The notes beneath the pieces were generated by a model. That model saw nothing but the letters and a program-made list of their open reading frames with translations. It had not been told where the DNA came from and ran no database searches. Positions 1 through 9,111 of a DNA stretch of 64,000 nucleotides are shown here, piece after piece. The translations under genes and the position numbers were made by a program. Every line of letters begins with the position of its first letter. The first letter of the stretch is position 1. Source of the DNA: an uncultured Agathobacter sp. (GTDB taxonomy: Bacteria > Bacillota > Clostridia > Lachnospirales > Lachnospiraceae); the NCBI GenBank assembly GCA_934365945.1, contig CAKRNE010000008.1, forward strand, positions 26,242 through 90,241. Direction: 5' to 3'.

Positions 1-26
1 AAAAAAGAATTTTCAATTTTATGCAT

Positions 27-50
27 AAAAAAGAGGCTGTTTCCAGCCTC
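27..50 (-). terminator. Rho-independent terminator of the InlB-repeat gene
   Basis: A perfect 7-bp stem (GAGGCTG / CAGCCTC) with a 4-base loop is followed on the minus strand by six T. It lies just beyond the stop codon of the large secreted protein gene. Confidence 0.85.
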
Positions 51-59
51 CCTAAAAGA

Positions 60-3000
60 TTAGTTATCTTTTATATATGTTTCAATTTTCTTAGATATTG
101 CTCCGTTTGCAGCATCATCATTTGTGAATGATAATCTTACACTTACTGAATGTTTGAAAGCTTTTTCACTATCTTTATATTCTGTTAGTGTTACATAATA
201 TGGATTACTTGCTGTCTTTTTATTTGCTTCAAGTGGCATATAGAAATAATGTATAAATGGTCTTAGGTAGCTGTTTCCAACTGCTGTCCAATTAGATACA
301 CTGATTTCTGTTGTAGCTTCTATGCTTGCTGCCATCTTTGTGCTATCTCCGTCAATTGTTTCATATGCTATACTTATTCCCTTTGTTCCATCTAATGTGA
401 TGTATTCTGGGTATACTGCATCATTGTAATAAGTTTCGCCACCAAGTTCATATTTATCTACATAGCTTGATATGCTGTTTCCATTTATTGCAGGATATGT
501 GTATAATGTACTTCCGATTATTGCGTAATTATCGCCGTATTCACTTGTACATTGTTTTCCTTGCTTAATGTCTTGATATCTCTTAATCAAATCATTTAAG
601 TGTTCTTTTAAGATGCTATTATTTACAGTCTTTACATTTTTATTGGCTTCTACATTTTGTAATCTTACACCACCAAGTGTATCACTTGTATAACCCCATG
701 TATTTACTTGCCATGCATATGGTAAATATGTCATTGTGCTATTTTGACTTGTTCCACTTATATCTTTTGCATCTGTATTTGGATAATCACCATTGATCGT
801 TGTTACATTGTCATTTGCAAAGTTTTGATGTTTTCCATATTCATCTTTGTATAACTTATCAAGATAATCACCAAAACTTACTGTTACACGGTCTGCATAT
901 CCACCAGCACTTACTTTAACGACTCCCATTTCACCATTTCTAAATTGATTTAATGCGTATTGTCTTGTTAAATAATCTGGTAATGTGTCTGATATTTCTA
1001 CTGCACCTGTTAAACAGAACGAATAAATATCATATGTTTTTTCTGTCCAGTTACCTACATTATCGTATACACGTATTGTAAGTTTTAAGTGTCCTAAAAT
1101 ATCTTTATCTGTTGGATCTAATGTTACTTTTACATTACCTGTCTTGTTCATTGTGTTTGTGCTGTCATATGTTACCTTTACATATTTGTTATCATTTGAT
1201 GTTGTTGCATTTGAATCAAATATTGTTTTTGGTTCATTGTCAACACGTTTCAATGTTACTTGTACGTTATCTCTTGATGTATTAATCCAGTCTTCATTAG
1301 CAGCATATGGACTATTTACACCAGATACTTTATCTTCAAATTTGAATGTTAATTCTTTGGTTGCAGCTGTTGGGTTGGTTGATTTATTAACTAAGTTAAT
1401 ATCAATATATCCATTACTTTCTGTCCAATTACCATAGGTATCTGATTTTGTCTTAATATTACTATCTGCTGTTATTATTGGATCTGTCGCATCTATTGTT
1501 AAATCAAGTCTCTTATTTGCTAATTTAGATGTATCTCTTGTTGTTTCAAATGTCTTATTTTGCTTACTATTTGCAGTTCTTACAAATGGGTATACACTAA
1601 ATTTCAATCCATCTTGATTTGTTGCATAATCTGTATCATATGTTGTTAACGCACCATATGAATATTCATAACCACTTGTGTTTACTTTGCCACGAATATT
1701 ATCTGCCTTTGATACTTTTAGTAAATCTAATGCTTTAAATCCACTTGATAACTTACTACTTGTTGTATTGCTCCAAGTATCACTTCTCATTGAACTTATT
1801 CCAAGTGCATTATCTATTACTTCTTGTGTCTTATTTACAGATTTCATATCCATTAAGTTATTTGTAATTTGATATGTTGTGTAGCTTTTCTTTAATTGAG
1901 ATAATTCATATAATCTAAATGTTGAATTTGTACCCTTTGTATCATATCTTACAAAATAAGTATTATTGTAACTACTATTAATATTATGATAAATATTATT
2001 TGTATCACTTTCTATTCCAACTTGATGTGTTGTTGGAATCCAGTTTACTTGTCTCATTACTACATATGGTGTAGCGTAATGAACTTGTCTTTGTGTACCT
2101 TTTAAAAGACCATTTTGGATATGATATGTAGCTCTTGCATATGATTTTTCTGCAGCTTGATTTTCGCAATAATACATATTGCTATAATTTACAATTCCTG
2201 CCACACTATTATAATTCTTTGTAGAATCATATTTTGAATATGCATCTTTGTTTGCTAATGAATTTAAATATTTATTAACATCTGGAATTTTATTAGTATA
2301 TAGTTTTGTATCTTCAGTTACATTCCAATAAGGTTCTTTAAGTTGTAATGTATACTTAACTTGATATGTTGCACTTGATTTTGTTGATGGTAATTCTATA
2401 TGTATAGAACTATTATCATTACTATAGTTTATATAATTAACACCACCAAGTATATCACGTGCATCATATTTATAAGTCCACATATCTGTATTAATATAAT
2501 CATCAACCTTAAAATCTGATACATTATACCCATTTGTATTTTCTACTGTAATATCAAGTGTTACTACTGCATTACCATTTATATCAATATTTTGTAATCC
2601 ATCATAATCAACTGAACTGTTATCACTACTTGGCTTTGCCCATACTACTGATTTTACAACATTTACTTTTGGTTCTATTGCTGTTTGTGCTGTCTGGTTT
2701 GTCCAAGCTGCATATACCGTATCACTTACACGTGGTGTATATGTAAAGTTTGGTGCTTCTTTAGTTCCAGCATTGTAACCAACTATATTTGTAGGTAGAC
2801 CAATTGTAGATACGTTAAAATCTCTATTGGCTGTTACTTTCATACCAGTCCAAGCACCAAAACAATATTTTATTACACCATTTTGTGTATATGGTGTTGC
2901 TGTTGGCATTGAAAATCTTAGTACTGTTGCATTAGCTACATTTGATGCATTTGCATATCTTGTATAATAATCTGAATATCTACCTCCATAACTTCCGTTA

Positions 3001-4400
3001 TAGTTATATGTTAATTTAACACCTTTTTGATATAATCCATAATAGGTTGTATCTTTATAAGTGCTAAAATTAGTATTTTGTGATAATGTTGGTGATGCAC
3101 TTCGTTCAGTTGATGTTGTCCAACCTCTTGTACTCCAACCTTCTTTTTTATTACTTATTACACCGCGTTCTGTATAGTACATTGCGTTTTCTGTACGTGA
3201 TGTAAATGTTGGTGAATACACACTATTTCCATCATAGTTTAAATACGCTGTACTTTGTTGCGTATTAGTGCATTGTCTATCATCGCCATAATCGACATAT
3301 GTAATTGTTACAGTTCTTTGATATTGTGCATAATATGTTGTATTTGTATTAGTGCTATCAATTGTTATTTGTGATGTTCCAGAATCAATTGAAAGTCCTG
3401 AATTCCAAGCTGTTCCATTACTAAAACCACGGAATGACCAGTCCTTATATCCACCATATGTTTTATTAGATTCTCTTGCTGTCGCAGGTATCGTCATTGT
3501 TTTACTGCTATCACTATTATGGAATGTTACTGATGCTGTTTTAGATTGATTATTAAAATATCTAAATGTATATGTTATAGTTCTTTCCCATTGTGCATAC
3601 AATGTTCCAGAATTATTACCATATTGAATTGATTTACCAAGTACGCCAGCCCATTCACTTGCAGTTTTGTAATTAGAATTCCAACTATATCTTGTATCAC
3701 ACCATGATGAATTTGTACCCCAACCCATAAATGAGTATCCTGTACGTGTTGCATATGATCCTAATTTATATGTACTGGAACCACCTTGCATAGTTTTTGA
3801 AGAATTTCCTACAAGCGTTCCACCATTTGCGTCAAAATATGCTGTAAAACTATATGTTTCTGATTGCGAAGCATTACAAGCACTTCTATTTACACAATAT
3901 CTATAATGATAACCATTCTCATTATAGGTCCATGCTCCCCAGTTATGTCCTTCTGTATGAAGCAAAACTCCACAGCGAGTACAATATTTTGCGTGTAGAT
4001 TTCCTACATTATGCCAAAGATCTGTATCTAAATGTCCTAATGGTGGATTGTTAGTTGTATAAGTAGATGTAGATTGTCTTTCGCCAGCACAACCTGAAAC
4101 TGTACATACATGTTTAAAAGTGTATACTGTTACTGTAGTCGAACCAGTTGTACATGTTCGCGTTCCATATTCTTGTGATGAAGAACCTATTAAAGTTCCA
4201 GCAGTCCAACTATGCCCTCTGCAGCCATCTGTACCATTATACCAGCAAGTCTTTCCTTTACATGTGTCTGTAAAATTACAACCACATGCACTACCACCAC
4301 ATTTATTTGCAGCTTGTGCATTTACTGTCATAAATAAAAGCATAAAAATAAATATTGGGAATATTAATAATATTTTCTTTATTGTATTCTTATATTCCAT
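60..4400 (-). CDS. Large secreted InlB-repeat surface protein
   Basis: This encodes 1446 residues with a typical signal peptide (about 1-31, hydrophobic core 10-25, cleavage after AQA). A Cys-rich stretch (about 32-180) follows, then at least three Listeria/Bacteroides-type (InlB B-repeat, beta-grasp-like) units from about 186, marked by FDANGG, GYSFMGW and LYAQW. The rest is Asn/Thr/Ser/Tyr-rich with beta-sandwich-like stretches. I see no LPXTG motif and no C-terminal membrane helix, so it is probably released or held non-covalently. An AGGGGGG ribosome site precedes the ATG. The gene starts 25 nt after the stop of the 295-residue membrane protein, implying one operon. InlB repeats occur in adhesins and cell-wall proteins; the actual ligand is unknown. 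Carriage on an AT-rich element argues for an accessory surface role. Confidence 0.8.
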   Translation of the reverse strand: MEYKNTIKKILLIFPIFIFMLLFMTVNAQAANKCGGSACGCNFTDTCKGKTCWYNGTDGCRGHSWTAGTLIGSSSQEYGTRTCTTGSTTVTVYTFKHVCTVSGCAGERQSTSTYTTNNPPLGHLDTDLWHNVGNLHAKYCTRCGVLLHTEGHNWGAWTYNENGYHYRYCVNRSACNASQSETYSFTAYFDANGGTLVGNSSKTMQGGSSTYKLGSYATRTGYSFMGWGTNSSWCDTRYSWNSNYKTASEWAGVLGKSIQYGNNSGTLYAQWERTITYTFRYFNNQSKTASVTFHNSDSSKTMTIPATARESNKTYGGYKDWSFRGFSNGTAWNSGLSIDSGTSQITIDSTNTNTTYYAQYQRTVTITYVDYGDDRQCTNTQQSTAYLNYDGNSVYSPTFTSRTENAMYYTERGVISNKKEGWSTRGWTTSTERSASPTLSQNTNFSTYKDTTYYGLYQKGVKLTYNYNGSYGGRYSDYYTRYANASNVANATVLRFSMPTATPYTQNGVIKYCFGAWTGMKVTANRDFNVSTIGLPTNIVGYNAGTKEAPNFTYTPRVSDTVYAAWTNQTAQTAIEPKVNVVKSVVWAKPSSDNSSVDYDGLQNIDINGNAVVTLDITVENTNGYNVSDFKVDDYINTDMWTYKYDARDILGGVNYINYSNDNSSIHIELPSTKSSATYQVKYTLQLKEPYWNVTEDTKLYTNKIPDVNKYLNSLANKDAYSKYDSTKNYNSVAGIVNYSNMYYCENQAAEKSYARATYHIQNGLLKGTQRQVHYATPYVVMRQVNWIPTTHQVGIESDTNNIYHNINSSYNNTYFVRYDTKGTNSTFRLYELSQLKKSYTTYQITNNLMDMKSVNKTQEVIDNALGISSMRSDTWSNTTSSKLSSGFKALDLLKVSKADNIRGKVNTSGYEYSYGALTTYDTDYATNQDGLKFSVYPFVRTANSKQNKTFETTRDTSKLANKRLDLTIDATDPIITADSNIKTKSDTYGNWTESNGYIDINLVNKSTNPTAATKELTFKFEDKVSGVNSPYAANEDWINTSRDNVQVTLKRVDNEPKTIFDSNATTSNDNKYVKVTYDSTNTMNKTGNVKVTLDPTDKDILGHLKLTIRVYDNVGNWTEKTYDIYSFCLTGAVEISDTLPDYLTRQYALNQFRNGEMGVVKVSAGGYADRVTVSFGDYLDKLYKDEYGKHQNFANDNVTTINGDYPNTDAKDISGTSQNSTMTYLPYAWQVNTWGYTSDTLGGVRLQNVEANKNVKTVNNSILKEHLNDLIKRYQDIKQGKQCTSEYGDNYAIIGSTLYTYPAINGNSISSYVDKYELGGETYYNDAVYPEYITLDGTKGISIAYETIDGDSTKMAASIEATTEISVSNWTAVGNSYLRPFIHYFYMPLEANKKTASNPYYVTLTEYKDSEKAFKHSVSVRLSFTNDDAANGAISKKIETYIKDN

Positions 4401-4425
4401 TTAGATTTCCCCCCTTTTCAAATAT

Positions 4426-5313
4426 TTACATTTCACAATCTGTCTTACACTCCTTCCCTGACGAACAATCTGTATCATCTCCACAACTACAGCCTCCAGA
4501 TGTATTTTCATCATCAATAAATAGAATAAAATTGCAAGTAATATCTTTTATATAACTTTCACCATTCAAATTATATTTGATAGTTGCTGCCGCCTCTGTG
4601 AGATATAAATTACCTGTATTGTCCTCTTTATACACGTATGCACACACTGATGATTCTATCTTGTCGTATTTAGTACCTTCCATAGCTTTTGTTAAATCAA
4701 TATTTGCATCATTGATAACATACCATTTTTCTCCATATTCTTTATTTGCATTCTCATCTAAATCGGTACTATCAATATTTAAGTCAATCCCTTGATTTTT
4801 TACTGTTTCCATAATAATATCAAATGGATTTTTATAATCAGTGCATGAGAAATTAAATATGTTGGCAAATTCTATTTTTGGCATATCATCCCATAATTGT
4901 TCTTCTTTATAATTTGAAAAATCTCTTGTATCTACCATATTTTTATTCAAATACATTTCTGATAAATATCTTGTACTATTAGAATTTTGTGCATTATCAT
5001 CAACCTTATAATTGTTCTTGATTAATTCAATGGCTATATGATTATAGGTATTCATATATTTTTGTGCAGATAACATGTCTTTATTTTCAAAGCTATATGA
5101 AACATTACCATTGCCATCTTCACTTATAATATCTTCTCCATTTGAATCTACATTATTAGAAGATGTTTGCATATCCTCTTGGGTCGAAGTTGCTTGAGTA
5201 TCGCTTACACTATGTTTTTTTGTATTTGGTTTATTTACAATAAAAAATATTCCAAAAACACTTGCTAAAACTATTACTACAATACCTGTTGCTATTTTTT
5301 GTTTCTTATTCAT
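4426..5313 (-). CDS. Membrane-anchored extracellular protein with Cys-rich tail
   Basis: The product is 295 residues. A single N-terminal hydrophobic helix (about 7-27) lies behind a basic start (MNKKQK), so the protein should be tethered with the bulk outside. A Ser/Thr/Gln-rich linker follows, then an acidic domain of unknown fold. The last 25 residues carry a cluster of five cysteines (CSCGDDTDC, KECKTDC) that could form disulfides or bind metal. It is first in a two-gene operon with the giant InlB-repeat protein, whose N terminus is also Cys-rich; a joint surface complex is an inference. I do not recognise the family. Confidence 0.7.
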   Translation of the reverse strand: MNKKQKIATGIVVIVLASVFGIFFIVNKPNTKKHSVSDTQATSTQEDMQTSSNNVDSNGEDIISEDGNGNVSYSFENKDMLSAQKYMNTYNHIAIELIKNNYKVDDNAQNSNSTRYLSEMYLNKNMVDTRDFSNYKEEQLWDDMPKIEFANIFNFSCTDYKNPFDIIMETVKNQGIDLNIDSTDLDENANKEYGEKWYVINDANIDLTKAMEGTKYDKIESSVCAYVYKEDNTGNLYLTEAAATIKYNLNGESYIKDITCNFILFIDDENTSGGCSCGDDTDCSSGKECKTDCEM

Positions 5314-5400
5314 TTTCTCTATCCTCCTTTTATTTTAGAAACTTATTCATAGTTAATATGCCAGATAGACACTTGATGTTATGAATTTTTTATCATAAAA

Positions 5401-5422
5401 AAACTGGCATTTAAGCCAGTTT
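5401..5422 (-). terminator. Hairpin terminator, minus strand
   Basis: An 8-bp stem AAACTGGC / GCCAGTTT is followed by T on the minus strand. It lies 90 bases beyond the terminator of the SH3 lipoprotein gene, so it may end read-through or a short separate transcript from 5425-5510. Confidence 0.65.
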
Positions 5423-5510
5423 TCTCCATGTGCTGTATAACTTTTTTAAAATTTAATTTATTGCTTCAATTATTTTATAGCGACTTATAATGCAATTTTC
5501 TGTAAAGCAA

Positions 5511-5534
5511 AAAGCAGATCATAAGATCTGCTTT
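5511..5534 (-). terminator. Terminator of the SH3 lipoprotein gene
   Basis: A perfect 10-bp stem (AAAGCAGATC / GATCTGCTTT) with a 4-base loop is followed by a T-rich tract on the minus strand, right after the lipoprotein stop codon. Confidence 0.85.
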
Positions 5535-5549
5535 GTTACTTCTTTAAGT

Positions 5550-6710
5550 TTACCATGTTCCATTTTTCATTGTACATTTTAATACATGTCCTTCTGAAAA
5601 AGTTCCAATATCTTCATATGACCAGATAATATTGTTATCGTCAAAACCTTTAGCATACATTGCCTCTTTCGCAGCTCCATGCATAGAATCTACTGTATCT
5701 ACATAATAATAATACACATAATCGCCACCATCATCATATATTTTATTTAATGTATATGGACAACTATTCAATGCACTTACGCTATTACCACTTGATGCTG
5801 TTGAATTACTTTCACTATTGCCTGAACTCGTTCCAGCATTTGAATTTGGCTGTGAAGAATTACTTGAATTTGTATTCTTTTTAGTCTCTACTTTGCTATC
5901 ACCAAGATAGTTATTACTTACATAAGCAGTTCCACCATTATAGCTGATTCTATACCATCCAGTTTCATTACACTGTCCTGTTACTGATACTTCCTGATTT
6001 GTTGAAAGTCCACCAACTTTATTACCATTTGTATCTGGTAAATCACGTACATTTACAGACCTTTGTGCATACATTGTAGCTGATTTATCGGTATAACTAT
6101 ATGTAGATTGTTGTTCTGGTTCTGTCGTTTGTGGTTCAACTTGTGGTTCAGCTTGTACTTCTGTACTTTCTGTAGATTCAGTGTTTTCAATTGGCGCATT
6201 ACTTGTTTTAACAACTACATAAATGCTAAAATGTTCTGTGTTAAATGAAATTTCTTTATCTACAATTGTTGATTTTAATGATGTAAATGTGTTGTTTGAT
6301 TCTTTACGATATACTTCATAGCCATCACCTTCAGCATTTACCATATTATCTGATAATGTAAGATTAATATTTACCTTGCTATCTGGCTGTACTTTTTTAC
6401 TATCTTTATCAAGTAAATTGATATTATATACTTCTGTTGCTGTGATATTCTTTCCAAGTGTTGCAATATAATCTGTTGCAGCTTTATAATCATCACCATC
6501 TGTTACTGCTGACATTTCTACTTTTTCAGCTGAATCCATAGACCCAGTAATCTTAATTCCATCTGCTGATACTGTTTTTGTATTGACCACTTCTGTAGCC
6601 TCTGTTACTTCTGTTTGCTTTTTATTTGTGTCCTTGTTTTTACCGCATCCAGCAAGTAAACTGGCTGCAAGTGCTGCTACAAGCATCACTGAAAATATTT
6701 TTTTCTTCAT
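5550..6710 (-). CDS. SH3-domain lipoprotein
   Basis: The 386-residue product has a classic lipoprotein signal peptide with lipobox LAGC (Cys about 22), so it should be lipidated on the outer face of the membrane. After a variable region rich in Lys/Thr/Val and a Glu/Thr/Gln linker, a bacterial SH3 (SH3_3) domain lies at about 208-268 (SVNVRDLPDTNG, GWYRISYNGGTAYV). A Ser/Asn linker leads to a C-terminal domain of about 70 residues that I do not recognise. Bacterial SH3 domains commonly bind cell-wall peptides. The ribosome site is AGGAA 6 nt upstream. It lies 50 nt downstream of a small ribbon-helix-helix gene on the same strand and may be co-transcribed with it. Confidence 0.8.
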   Translation of the reverse strand: MKKKIFSVMLVAALAASLLAGCGKNKDTNKKQTEVTEATEVVNTKTVSADGIKITGSMDSAEKVEMSAVTDGDDYKAATDYIATLGKNITATEVYNINLLDKDSKKVQPDSKVNINLTLSDNMVNAEGDGYEVYRKESNNTFTSLKSTIVDKEISFNTEHFSIYVVVKTSNAPIENTESTESTEVQAEPQVEPQTTEPEQQSTYSYTDKSATMYAQRSVNVRDLPDTNGNKVGGLSTNQEVSVTGQCNETGWYRISYNGGTAYVSNNYLGDSKVETKKNTNSSNSSQPNSNAGTSSGNSESNSTASSGNSVSALNSCPYTLNKIYDDGGDYVYYYYVDTVDSMHGAAKEAMYAKGFDDNNIIWSYEDIGTFSEGHVLKCTMKNGTW

Positions 6711-6760
6711 TAAACATTCCTGCCTTTCATTTGTTTTATATATCTATAAGACGAATCTAA

Positions 6761-6910
6761 TTAATTTTTTCTATTTTCGTCTACATATTTTTTTACTGCT
6801 ATTTTTACTACATCTGTTCTTTTAATTCCCATACTCTTACCAATTTCTTCCAGTCCTTCTATTACTTCTTGTGGAAAATTGATTTGTAACTTAATCTGTT
6901 CTTTATCCAT
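6761..6910 (-). CDS. Ribbon-helix-helix (CopG/Arc-like) small regulator
   Basis: A 49-codon gene that starts MDKEQIKLQINFPQEV. A short beta strand with alternating residues (IKLQINFP) is followed by two amphipathic helices split by a turn at SMGIKRTD. That is the plan of MetJ/Arc/CopG DNA-binding proteins, which work as dimers on palindromic operators. The ribosome site AAAGGGG lies 9-10 nt before the ATG. It is divergent from a second such gene at 7128; the shared intergenic region is very AT-rich with repeated TACA/TGTA half-sites. Likely role: autoregulation or copy/partition control on the element (inference). Confidence 0.65.
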   Translation of the reverse strand: MDKEQIKLQINFPQEVIEGLEEIGKSMGIKRTDVVKIAVKKYVDENRKN

Positions 6911-7127
6911 ATGCACTGCCCCTTTCTTAGCTTCTATTATTAATATGCAAGATAAAAAAGTTTTTGGAAATTTCTGTATAACTTTTTTTCATTCTTTTTT
7001 ATTTCCGTATACATTATAACTCACTAATTCTTAATTATCAACGTGTTATTTACACATAATTATATATTGTAAATACAAGTGTATATTATCAAGTATTTCT
7101 ACACTAAAATATAAGTGGGTGATTTAT

Positions 7128-7295
7128 ATGAAATTTAAGATTAAAAAACAAGAATATGAAAACAGAACATTTAGATTGCCTGTTGAACTTTTAGAACAGC
7201 TTAACAAATTGGCTTCTGATAAAAATATTTCACTTAATCAATTAGTGGTTCAATGCTGTGAATATGCAATAGATAATCTGGATGATTCTGAATAG
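7128..7295 (+). CDS. Ribbon-helix-helix small regulator
   Basis: The product is 55 residues. An N-terminal strand (NRTFRLPVE) is followed by helix 1 (LLEQLNKLASDKN), a turn with Ser-Leu-Asn-Gln, and helix 2 (LVVQCCEYAIDNL), the Arc/omega-type ribbon-helix-helix plan. The ribosome site GGGTGA is 5-6 nt upstream. A perfect terminator hairpin follows the stop by 3 nt, so this is a monocistronic unit. It is divergent from the other small regulator at 6910. On plasmids such proteins often control copy number, partition or toxin-antitoxin operons; no partner can be assigned here. Confidence 0.65.
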   Translation: MKFKIKKQEYENRTFRLPVELLEQLNKLASDKNISLNQLVVQCCEYAIDNLDDSE

Positions 7296-7298
7296 TAA

Positions 7299-7325
7299 CA
7301 AAGCTGGCGATTATGCCAGCTTTTG
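7299..7325 (+). terminator. Terminator after the ribbon-helix-helix gene
   Basis: CAAAGCTGGC pairs with GCCAGCTTTG around a 6-base loop, and the 3' side carries TTTT. The hairpin starts 3 nt after the stop codon. Confidence 0.85.
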
Positions 7326-7363
7326 TTGTATAATGTATTTAATTTACGAAAGGACTTTATACT

Positions 7364-7849
7364 ATGTGTACATATTACAGAACAATTAAAGATGGCAGTG
7401 TTAAAGAATTCAAATTTGAATTAGATAGGAATACATATATTTTGACAAATTACCAAGATATTACATTTTATTTTACTGTTGAAAAAAGATTTATTCATTT
7501 TACCATTTATACAGGTCACAAAGAAAATATGGGATATGGAACAGCATTATTATCAATTGTATTAGATTACGCTAAAATGAATAATTATGATTTTGTTTCA
7601 GGTAAACTTGCGAAATCAGACTATGACAATGGAAATTGGAAAACATCAATACCTTTTTATCTAAAACAATCACCAAATGCATTTTTAATTAAAACCACTG
7701 AATTTATGCGTAATTTATATCCGAAATATGATACAGCAAAAGATTTCTTTGATGATTTTAAACATTACTATTCATATAATGAATTTGTAGAAGATTTTTC
7801 CGAAGGACATATTATTTATCCGATGGTAATGCTTCAAAACCATATGTAA
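7364..7849 (+). CDS. GNAT-like hypothetical protein
   Basis: The product is 161 residues. The middle resembles GNAT acetyltransferases: a motif-A-like ENMGYGTALL at the start of a helix, then a strand (FVSGKL) and a late PFYLKQ that recalls the FYxKxGF of the family. The usual R/Q-x-x-G-x-G/A is only partly kept, so acetyl-CoA binding is tentative. The ribosome site AAAGGAC lies 8 nt upstream. Its 3' end overlaps the convergent 94-residue gene by 38 nt. It is AT-rich like the rest of the element. A true substrate cannot be named. Confidence 0.5.
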   Translation: MCTYYRTIKDGSVKEFKFELDRNTYILTNYQDITFYFTVEKRFIHFTIYTGHKENMGYGTALLSIVLDYAKMNNYDFVSGKLAKSDYDNGNWKTSIPFYLKQSPNAFLIKTTEFMRNLYPKYDTAKDFFDDFKHYYSYNEFVEDFSEGHIIYPMVMLQNHM

Positions 7850-8096
7850 CACCACTATACCAAAAAAGATGTGCATTACTTTGGTCATCAAATTGTTTGC
7901 TTAATTCTACAGCATAATTTTCTATTTTTTTAAATTCTTCATATGATATTTTATATACTTCTTTTCTGTTTATATATAAATATTCGTGGATTTCTTTTAC
8001 CATTCTATGTACAATGTCACCTGTTTCTTCAGTCCAAATAATATGCTTGTATTTTTCGCATTCTTCTTCTAAAAATTTTTTAATTTGTTCTTCCAT
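7812..8096 (-). CDS. Hypothetical soluble protein, 94 residues
   Basis: A charged, mostly helical protein (MEEQIKKFLEEECEKYKH) with no signal peptide or membrane segment and no family I recognise. The ribosome site AGGGGTGA is placed 5 nt before the ATG, which supports translation. Its 3' end overlaps the convergent GNAT-like gene. It could be a small element-encoded accessory protein; nothing in the sequence gives a function. Confidence 0.5.
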   Translation of the reverse strand: MEEQIKKFLEEECEKYKHIIWTEETGDIVHRMVKEIHEYLYINRKEVYKISYEEFKKIENYAVELSKQFDDQSNAHLFWYSGVTYGFEALPSDK

Positions 8097-8147
8097 TCTA
8101 TCACCCCTTATACAGTATGATTGCTTTAATCTTAAAAGATTAAAAAA

Positions 8148-8165
8148 GACTGCCCGAAGGCAGCC
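8148..8165 (-). terminator. UUCG-loop terminator
   Basis: On the minus strand a GGCTGCC / GGCAGTC stem closes a TTCG tetraloop and is followed by TTTTTT. It ends the two-gene membrane-protein operon 8225-9063. A near-twin lies at 9112-9129. Confidence 0.85.
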
Positions 8166-8224
8166 TCAATCCATTTTTAAGGGAGCAACAATGGTAACAT
8201 ATATAATATTACATATAGCTCTTT

Positions 8225-8818
8225 TTATTTTAAGTACATTTCCATTGTATATGCATCTTTCTTTTCAATTATTTTAGATAATCCCTTTTTATTTTTATTA
8301 TACCGATTACAGTTATTTATGTTCTTTCCAATATATTTAATTTCTACCCTTCCAAATGATGTGTCCAGATTTAAACAATCATTTTCTTTCATTTTATTAA
8401 TCATATCAGAAATTTCCTGTTTAGAATATTTTGTATATTCGGACAGAAAATATAGCACCATTATTTTATGTGTTGTAGCTTGCATCTTTTTTATATTCTT
8501 TTGCTGTGCATATGTTAATATTTCTGATATATCATTTATAAATGCATTTTCATTTCTCACTTTTTTAGGCATCATACTTATTGTATTACATCTTGTTAGC
8601 TGTAATATTGTACACATTTTTTTACTAAAGATCCGATATACTAAAGGTTTCAGAATAGCCAAAAGACACAGAATCAATATGCAAAAAAACAAGCTATATA
8701 TAATTGAAACTATTAGACCGTTGCCATTTATAATATATATTATAAAATTTATCAGTGTTAACACAAAAATAACTATTTCTATAAGAAATTGTTTTATTAC
8801 CGCAAATATATTTTTCAT
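8225..8818 (-). CDS. Two-helix membrane protein of unknown function
   Basis: The product is 197 residues when begun at the ATG that overlaps the stop of the upstream gene by one base (TAATG); the open frame extends 24 codons further upstream, but that start would lie inside the neighbour. Two transmembrane helices (about 10-30 and 35-60) precede a basic, helical cytoplasmic domain with KKMQATTHKIM and a positively charged C terminus. The overlap implies translational coupling with the 81-residue membrane protein. I do not recognise the family. Confidence 0.55.
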   Translation of the reverse strand: MKNIFAVIKQFLIEIVIFVLTLINFIIYIINGNGLIVSIIYSLFFCILILCLLAILKPLVYRIFSKKMCTILQLTRCNTISMMPKKVRNENAFINDISEILTYAQQKNIKKMQATTHKIMVLYFLSEYTKYSKQEISDMINKMKENDCLNLDTSFGRVEIKYIGKNINNCNRYNKNKKGLSKIIEKKDAYTMEMYLK

Positions 8819-9063
8819 TATGACACCCAAAAATTTAAAATTATTCGTAAATATATGAATAGAACAATTGCAATTGAACATAAAAAACAATCAACAGCTG
8901 TGTTAAATTCTATTTTTTCTTTATAATTTGCATATAAGCATAGACATCCAGCAATAACTGGACATATAAGCAATATCATTTTTGCCCTATCTATAATACA
9001 AACCAAAATCATTATAACAATTAAAACTATTGACAACAATATTATTTTTATCTTATCTTGCAT
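8818..9063 (-). CDS. Small membrane protein, three helices
   Basis: The product is 81 residues. The ATG at 9063 is chosen because AAGGTGA sits 5-7 nt before it. Hydrophobic segments at about 5-24, 28-44 and 58-76 suggest three membrane passes. It is coupled by a TAATG junction to the following membrane protein and shares its promoter. Function unknown; similar two-gene membrane cassettes are common on plasmids and conjugative elements. Confidence 0.5.
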   Translation of the reverse strand: MQDKIKIILLSIVLIVIMILVCIIDRAKMILLICPVIAGCLCLYANYKEKIEFNTAVDCFLCSIAIVLFIYLRIILNFWVS

Positions 9064-9111
9064 AATAATCACCTTATTTTAATTTTCTTATTAATAAAAA
9101 AGACTGTCCGA

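Noticed and set aside
60..4400. Sortase anchoring of the InlB-repeat protein
   Set aside because: No LPXTG-like motif, C-terminal hydrophobic helix or basic tail at the C terminus.
1144..4404. Several plus-strand frames of 60-100 codons opposite the InlB-repeat gene
   Set aside because: Hydrophobic shadows of the real minus-strand gene; no ribosome sites and no family resemblance.
8319..8858. 179-codon plus-strand frame opposite the membrane protein gene
   Set aside because: A mirror of an AT-rich membrane gene that has a coupled start and terminator; no ribosome site on the plus strand.
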